DNA from: Candidatus Aminicenantota bacterium
GTDB lineage: Bacteria; Acidobacteriota; Aminicenantia; Aminicenantales; JAFGBC01
Length of the DNA: 10,168 bases
Direction of reading: 5' to 3'
NCBI GenBank assembly: GCA_016933355.1
Contig: JAFGBC010000084.1
Location: 1-10,168, forward strand
Each line of letters begins with the position of its first letter. Positions within the stretch are counted from its first letter, which is position 1. The notes below the pieces were generated by a model that worked only from the letters and a program-made list of their open reading frames with translations, was not told the DNA's origin and searched no databases. Positions 6,299 to 10,168 of this stretch are shown here, piece after piece. A program made the position numbers and the translations under genes.

Positions 6299-7672
6299 GA
6301 GGTCAAACCCCACATCTTCCGCGAATACGACATCCGGGGGATCGTCGACAAGGACCTGGACTCCGGCGTCGTCGAGACGTTGGGGCGGGCCATGGGGACC
6401 TATTTCCGGCGCGACGGCCGGCGGACGGTCGCCGTCGGGCGGGACTGCCGCCTGAGCTCGCCCGGCTTCTTCACGGCGCTGGCCCGCGGGCTTCAGGCCA
6501 CGGGCTGCGCCGTGGTCGACCTGGGCGTCGTCCCCACCCCGCTCCTTTATTTCAGCATCTTCCACAAGGGCTATGAAGCGGGCGTCATGGTGACGGGCTC
6601 CCACAACCCGCCCGACCAGAACGGGTTCAAGCTCATGTCGGGCCGGGACACGCTCTACGGCCCCGCCATCCAGGAGCTTTACGGGCTGATCCGCGACCGG
6701 CGCCTCGTCGTAGACACCGGCGGGAGCCTCGCGTCCTACGCCATCGTCCCCGAATACACGGATTACGTCCTGGCCAACATCAAGCCGCTCCGGAAGCTGC
6801 GCGTCGTCGTCGACGCCGGGAACGGCACGGCCGGCGTCGTGGCTGTCCCCATTTTCCGCAGGCTCGGCTGCGATGTGACCGAGCTCTACTGCGACATGGA
6901 CGGCCGCTTCCCGAACCACCACCCCGACCCGACGCTGCCCGAGGCCATGGAGATCCTGATCAAGACCGTGCGCGAAACCGGGGCCGACCTGGGGATCGCC
7001 TACGACGGGGACGGCGACCGGATCGGCGCCGTCGACGATCAGGGCCGGATCGTCTGGGGCGATCAGCTCATGATCGTCTTCAGCCGCGACGTCCTGGCCC
7101 GCCATCCGGGCGCGGCCGTCATCTCCGAGGTCAAGGCCTCCAAAACGCTCTACGAGGAGGTCGCCAAACTGGGCGGGCGGCCCATCATGTGGAAGACGGG
7201 CCACTCCCTGATCAAGAAGAAGATCAAGGATGAGAAGGCGCTCCTCGCCGGCGAGATGAGCGGCCACATCTTCTTCGCCGACCGCTGGTTCGGGTTCGAC
7301 GACGCCATCTATTCCTCGGCCCGCCTGCTAGAAATCCTGTCCGGATCGGAGCTCAAGCTCTCGGCGATGCTGGCCGACCTCCCCAAGACCTTCTCGACGC
7401 CCGAAGTCCGGGTCTACGCCTCCGAGGAGGTCAAGTTCAAGATCGTGGACGAGGTCCGCCGCGAGCTGGCCAAAACGCACGAGGTCGTCGACATCGACGG
7501 CGTCCGCGCCGTCTATCCGCGCGGCTGGGGCCTGGTCCGCGCCTCCAACACCCAGGCCGTCCTCGTCCTGCGCTTCGAGGCCGACACACCCGAGGACCTG
7601 GACGCGATCCAGAAGGACGTCCGGGGCATCCTGGAATCGGTCATCATGAAGTTGGAGCCCAACGCAAAATGA
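6296..7672 (+). CDS. Alpha-D-phosphohexomutase (phosphomannomutase / phosphoglucomutase, AlgC/ManB type)
   Basis: Interconverts mannose-6-P and mannose-1-P (and probably the glucose equivalents) through a phosphoserine enzyme. 458 residues, matching bacterial PMM/PGM enzymes such as AlgC. All four domain signatures are present: N-terminal FREYDIRGI (8-16); active-site Ser102 in MVTGSHNPPDQNGFK; Mg-binding DGDGDR (237-242); sugar-specificity loop GEMSGH (319-324); and phosphate-binding RASNTQ (415-420) in domain 4. GEMSGH is the loop form typical of dual PMM/PGM enzymes, as opposed to phosphoglucosamine mutase (GlmM). Direct overlap (4 nt, ATGA) with a GDP-mannose pyrophosphorylase gene argues for mannose-1-P as the main product. 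Gene names in use include manB, algC and cpsG; none is asserted here because the specificity is not fixed by sequence alone. Confidence 0.94.
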   Translation: MEVKPHIFREYDIRGIVDKDLDSGVVETLGRAMGTYFRRDGRRTVAVGRDCRLSSPGFFTALARGLQATGCAVVDLGVVPTPLLYFSIFHKGYEAGVMVTGSHNPPDQNGFKLMSGRDTLYGPAIQELYGLIRDRRLVVDTGGSLASYAIVPEYTDYVLANIKPLRKLRVVVDAGNGTAGVVAVPIFRRLGCDVTELYCDMDGRFPNHHPDPTLPEAMEILIKTVRETGADLGIAYDGDGDRIGAVDDQGRIVWGDQLMIVFSRDVLARHPGAAVISEVKASKTLYEEVAKLGGRPIMWKTGHSLIKKKIKDEKALLAGEMSGHIFFADRWFGFDDAIYSSARLLEILSGSELKLSAMLADLPKTFSTPEVRVYASEEVKFKIVDEVRRELAKTHEVVDIDGVRAVYPRGWGLVRASNTQAVLVLRFEADTPEDLDAIQKDVRGILESVIMKLEPNAK

Positions 7673-8751
7673 GTCTTCCCCTCCACGCCGTCATCATGGC
7701 CGGGGGGAGTGGGACGCGCTTCTGGCCGCTCAGCCGCGCCCGCCGCCCTAAGCAATTCCTGCCCATCGTCGGCCGGAAGACCATGGTCGAGGAAACGGTC
7801 GAGCGGTTGCGGCCGCTCATCCGGGCCGGCCGAGTCTACACGATCGCCAACGCCGACCAGACCCGGACGCTGCGCCGGCTCCTACCGCGCGTCCCGGCCG
7901 GGAACCTGCTCGTCGAGCCGGCCGGCCGGAACACCGCGCCCTGCTTGATGCTGGCCATGTCCCGCGTCTTCCTCAGGAATCCCAAGGCCGTGGTCGCGGC
8001 GCTTCCCGCCGACCATCTGATCCGGGACGCGGCCCGCTTCCGGGAGAAGCTCGAAGCGGCGGCCGAAGCGGCGCTCGCGGGCGATCATCTCATCACGTTC
8101 GGCATCCCGCCGACTTTCCCCTCGACGGGCTACGGCTATATCCATTTCGAGAAGGAGCGCTCCATCGAGGCGGGCGGCCGGGTCTTCTACAGGGTCCGCG
8201 CCTTCAAGGAGAAGCCGCCTTACGACGAAGCCCTCCGCTTCCTGGCCGCGGGAACCTTTCTCTGGAATTCGGGGATATTCCTGTGGCGGGCCGACGTCTT
8301 TGCCCGCAAGCTGGAGCGCCACGCGCCCGAGCTCTATCCGTTCTGGACGCGCATGCTCAAGGCGGCGGCGAAAAAGTCCGGCAAGGACATGGCCGCTATC
8401 TTCCGCGAGATCCCGGCCATTTCGATCGACTACGCGCTCATGGAAAAAGCCGAGGGCGTCCTCATGACCGAGGGCGATTTCGGATGGTCGGACGTCGGGG
8501 CCTGGTCCTCGCTCTGCGACGTCTGGCCGCGCGACGGCGCGGGGAACGCCGCGAACGGCGGGCTCCAGGCCCTCGACGCCCGGGACTGCCTCGTCTACAA
8601 CCCCAAGAAGCTCACCGCGCTCATCGGCGTCAAGGATCTCGTCGTCGTCGATACCGCGGACGCCCTGCTCGTCTGTCGCAAGGACCACGACCAGAAGGTC
8701 AAGGACGTCGTCGAAGCCCTAAAGAAGAAGGGCTCGCTTAAATATTTTTAG
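7669..8751 (+). CDS. manC: Mannose-1-phosphate guanylyltransferase (GDP-mannose pyrophosphorylase), monofunctional
   Basis: Makes GDP-mannose from GTP and mannose-1-P, feeding LPS, capsule, exopolysaccharide or glycoprotein mannose (and fucose via GDP-mannose dehydratase). 360 residues, the length of monofunctional enzymes. It ends after the nucleotidyltransferase and short left-handed-helix region and lacks the C-terminal cupin phosphomannose isomerase domain of the bifunctional AlgA/ManC type. Motifs: VIMAGGSGTRFWPLSRARRPKQ (GGSGTR at 12-17), LLVEPAGRNTAPC (~83-95), AALPADHLI (~106-114), FKEKP (179-183), WNSGIFLWRADVF, SIDYALMEKAE and GDFGWSDVGAW. ATG 7669 overlaps the mutase stop (ATGA), with GGAG at 7654-7657. 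The TAG stop at 8749-8751 appears to be the last codon of the operon. No manA is present in the window, so mannose-6-P must come from elsewhere. Confidence 0.95.
   Translation: MSLPLHAVIMAGGSGTRFWPLSRARRPKQFLPIVGRKTMVEETVERLRPLIRAGRVYTIANADQTRTLRRLLPRVPAGNLLVEPAGRNTAPCLMLAMSRVFLRNPKAVVAALPADHLIRDAARFREKLEAAAEAALAGDHLITFGIPPTFPSTGYGYIHFEKERSIEAGGRVFYRVRAFKEKPPYDEALRFLAAGTFLWNSGIFLWRADVFARKLERHAPELYPFWTRMLKAAAKKSGKDMAAIFREIPAISIDYALMEKAEGVLMTEGDFGWSDVGAWSSLCDVWPRDGAGNAANGGLQALDARDCLVYNPKKLTALIGVKDLVVVDTADALLVCRKDHDQKVKDVVEALKKKGSLKYF
8715..8749 (+). terminator. Possible intrinsic terminator overlapping the end of manC
   Basis: AGCCCT at 8715-8720 and AGGGCT at 8729-8734 form a perfect 6-bp stem with an 8-nt A/G loop. 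An A/T-rich run (CTTAAATATTTTT) then ends in five T at 8745-8749, next to the manC stop. The T-run starts about 10 nt after the stem instead of directly, so efficiency is doubtful. It is the only T-tract near the operon end. Confidence 0.35.
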
Positions 8752-8829
8752 CGGCTTCGCCGGACCTTCGAGGTCGGAAGCGAGGACCGCGGCGCGGTCG
8801 GCTATAGAGAGCGTGCGATCGGCGACCGG
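8752..8829. other. Short spacer with three consecutive GC hairpins between manC and the DUF3795 gene
   Basis: This 78-nt spacer folds on paper into consecutive stems: CGGC/GCCG with a TTC loop (8752-8762), GACCT/AGGTC with a TCG loop (8763-8775), and GACCGC/GCGGTC with a GGC loop (8785-8799). None is followed by a T-run, so they are not classic intrinsic terminators. They could pause polymerase, protect the operon's 3' end, or shape the 5' leader of the next gene. TATAGA at 8803-8808 is a weak -10 candidate without a recognisable -35. Confidence 0.4.
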
Positions 8830-9369
8830 ATGAGAGCAAGCGGCGCGAAGAGCCTCGTCGGATGCTGCGGGCTCTATTGCGGGCTATGCAACAAGTACCA
8901 GTCCAAAGCGCCCAGCCGATGCGTCGGCTGCGGATTGGGCGAACACCACTCTTGGTGCAGTATCTGGAACTGCTGCGTCAAGAAGAAAGGATTCAGGGTT
9001 TGCGCGGAGTGCCCTGAAATGTTCCAATGCCCGATTTATTTGCGAAGAAAGGTCGCGGAATGGATTCCCGCGGCCGCTAGCCTCCGGCGGATCAAAAGAA
9101 CCGGCCTCGAGAGCTGGTTGAGAGAACAAATGGAGAGGCAGGCGCTGTTGGAGGAAATGCTCAGGGAGTACAATGAAGGTCGCTCCATGAGCCTTTATTG
9201 CAGGCTCTGCGCGAGAATGCCGGTCGAGTCGATCCGCGCGTCGCTCTGGAAGGCCGAAGAGAAACTGGCGGCCGAAAAAACCGAACGGTCCGACCTGATA
9301 TCGAAAGCCGGGATTTTCAAGGAAGTCCTGCTGGATTCGGCAAAAGCGGCCGCAGTCCACCTGGATTGA
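8830..9369 (+). CDS. Cysteine-rich DUF3795-like protein
   Basis: 179 residues, function unknown. The N-terminal 67 residues hold 12 cysteines (12, 13, 17, 20, 31, 34, 43, 48, 49, 58, 61, 67), beginning with the CCGLYCGLC motif followed by CVGC, which resembles the DUF3795 family of small presumed metal- or Fe-S-binding proteins. Two more Cys occur in YCRLCARMP at about 120-125. Between and after these the chain is helical and charged, with no signal peptide or membrane segment, so it is probably cytoplasmic. ATG 8830 is used because the next Met lies beyond the Cys cluster; there is no good Shine-Dalgarno. Codon use differs from the upstream genes, with many AGA/AGG/CGA arginines, TTG leucines and A-rich stretches, and the gene is set off by 78 and 112 nt. 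It is therefore probably an independent, perhaps acquired, unit. DUF assignment is by motif recognition only. Confidence 0.75.
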   Translation: MRASGAKSLVGCCGLYCGLCNKYQSKAPSRCVGCGLGEHHSWCSIWNCCVKKKGFRVCAECPEMFQCPIYLRRKVAEWIPAAASLRRIKRTGLESWLREQMERQALLEEMLREYNEGRSMSLYCRLCARMPVESIRASLWKAEEKLAAEKTERSDLISKAGIFKEVLLDSAKAAAVHLD

Positions 9370-9481
9370 GCGGCTCGCTATCCCTGGCGAGCGAGCAGGC
9401 CCGCTCGAGAGCGATCGCCGACGACGCGTCGGCACAAGCGCGGCCGCATGACGGCCGAAAGCGGCCGGCGCGGCAAGCGGT
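9370..9481. other. Convergent intergenic spacer with GC-rich hairpins
   Basis: This 112-nt spacer lies between the ends of the DUF3795 gene (plus) and uppP (minus). It contains GCTCGCT/AGCGAGC (9373-9379 with 9390-9396, 10-nt loop), just after the DUF3795 stop, and CGGCCG/CGGCCG around an AAAG loop (9452-9467), 15 nt beyond the uppP stop. Each hairpin sits where a terminator for its gene would be, but neither has a T-run on its own strand, so any termination would be weak or Rho-assisted. No gene is seen in it. Confidence 0.4.
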
Positions 9482-10168
9482 TCATCCGGCCAAGCCGAAA
9501 AAGACCGTCCCCAGGCCGGCCGCGATCCTGTACCAACCGAAGAGGGCCAGGCTGTGGCGCTGCAGGTATCCGATCAGCCATTTCATGGCGAAGAAGGCGA
9601 CGATGAAGGACACGACCAGGCCCGCGGCCAGCAGGAGCGCGTTCGGGCCCGAATTCAGGATCAGATCCCGGGATTTATACAGGTCGTAGAGCCCGGCCGA
9701 GAGCAAGGTCGGGATGGACAGGAAGAACGAGAAGAAGGCGGAGTCGGAGCGCTTGTAGCCGAGGACCATCATGGTTAGGATGACGGCGCCCGCCCGGGAA
9801 ACGCCGGGGAGGAAAGACGCCGCCTGGAAGAGGCCGATCAGGAACGCGTCCCGCCAGGCCAGGGCGGCGATGTCCTTGACCGGCTGGAGGACGCCCTTCT
9901 TGACCAGGAGCTCGAAGACGAGGAACGCGACGCCGACGGCGATGAAGATCAGGACCATCGCCGTGTAAGCTTCGAAGAAGACCGACTTGACGGTCCGATA
10001 AAGAAGCGCGCCGAGCACGGCCGTGGGCAGGAAAGCGGCCCCCGTCTTGAGAAGGAGGAGCCGGTCGGTCTTCAGCCGGTCGCGGAAGAGCCAGACGACG
10101 GCCAGGATGGCGCCGGCCTGGATTACGACCTCGAACATCTTCTGGAACTCGCCGCCGGCCAATCCGAG
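9482..10168 (-). CDS. uppP: Undecaprenyl-diphosphatase (UppP/BacA), N-terminus outside window
   Basis: Integral membrane enzyme that dephosphorylates undecaprenyl pyrophosphate to recycle the lipid carrier for peptidoglycan and O-antigen; the family confers bacitracin tolerance. About 228 residues are visible. The frame is open to the right edge, and TTG 10162-10160 is not a real start, because the family's N-terminal ~40 residues (the glutamate-rich motif and ISSSGH segment) must lie beyond it. The visible part starts in the FEVVIQAGAILAVVWLFRDRL segment, shared nearly word for word with E. coli BacA, and continues through about six hydrophobic helices. The second signature reads FLPGVSRAGAVI, keeping the Ser-Arg pair (the essential Arg174 of E. 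coli) but with Ala and Val where SRSGAT is usual. It is transcribed towards the DUF3795 gene and is not part of the kds operon, though it shares the envelope theme. Confidence 0.93.
   Translation of the reverse strand, partial: LGLAGGEFQKMFEVVIQAGAILAVVWLFRDRLKTDRLLLLKTGAAFLPTAVLGALLYRTVKSVFFEAYTAMVLIFIAVGVAFLVFELLVKKGVLQPVKDIAALAWRDAFLIGLFQAASFLPGVSRAGAVILTMMVLGYKRSDSAFFSFFLSIPTLLSAGLYDLYKSRDLILNSGPNALLLAAGLVVSFIVAFFAMKWLIGYLQRHSLALFGWYRIAAGLGTVFFGLAG

Noticed and set aside
5135..7267. Open reading frame of 710 codons on the minus strand, opposite kdsD, kdsC and the phosphohexomutase gene
   Set aside because: It mirrors three well-recognised genes, has a low-complexity Asp/Arg/Ala/Gly composition and no recognisable domain. 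Stop-free antisense frames are expected with the strong GTC/ATC/GCC codon bias.
8803..8808. TATAGA as a promoter -10 element for the DUF3795 gene
   Set aside because: Only four of six consensus positions match, and no -35-like hexamer lies at a suitable distance.
9198..9689. 163-codon plus-strand frame running from the DUF3795 gene across the convergent spacer into uppP
   Set aside because: It overlaps both recognised genes out of frame and is rich in Arg/Pro/Ala with no motif, so it is a compositional artefact.
10160..10162. TTG as the start of uppP
   Set aside because: The frame stays open to the window edge, and the family's N-terminal catalytic region must lie further upstream.

Overview
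The window is a tightly packed, GC-rich stretch of chromosome from a Gram-negative (diderm) bacterium that makes Kdo-containing LPS. Strong GTC/ATC/CGG/GCC codon bias, a complete Kdo pathway and a parAB-bactofilin block point to a deep-branching, Acidobacteriota/Aminicenantota-like or deltaproteobacterial-type lineage. That placement is an impression from gene content and codon style, not a demonstrated assignment.

Positions 1-8751 hold ten plus-strand genes that read as one operon: 'parA (C-terminal part), parB, a bactofilin, kdsB, pyrG, kdsA, kdsD, kdsC, an alpha-D-phosphohexomutase (phosphomannomutase type) and manC. Every junction is an overlap (1 to 32 nt) or a gap of at most 12 nt, so translational coupling is likely throughout. 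No promoter is visible; the operon starts upstream of the window. Five genes form one biochemical chain: ribulose-5-P to arabinose-5-P (KdsD), to Kdo-8-P (KdsA), to Kdo (KdsC), to CMP-Kdo (KdsB), with CTP supplied by CTP synthase (PyrG). The last two genes convert mannose-6-P to mannose-1-P and then GDP-mannose, for LPS or exopolysaccharide. The first three concern chromosome segregation and cell architecture.

Positions 8752-8829 are a hairpin-rich gap. It is followed by a cysteine-rich DUF3795-type gene (8830-9369) whose codon use differs from its neighbours. A 112-bp convergent spacer (9370-9481) with GC-rich hairpins separates it from a minus-strand undecaprenyl-diphosphatase gene (uppP/bacA), which runs off the right edge without its N-terminus.

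No RNA genes, CRISPR arrays, insertion sequences or phage genes were seen. Nearly everything belongs to well-known families. The most interesting aspect is the arrangement: ParB, known in other bacteria to be a CTP-dependent clamp, shares an operon with the enzyme that makes CTP, an enzyme that consumes it, and a bactofilin.
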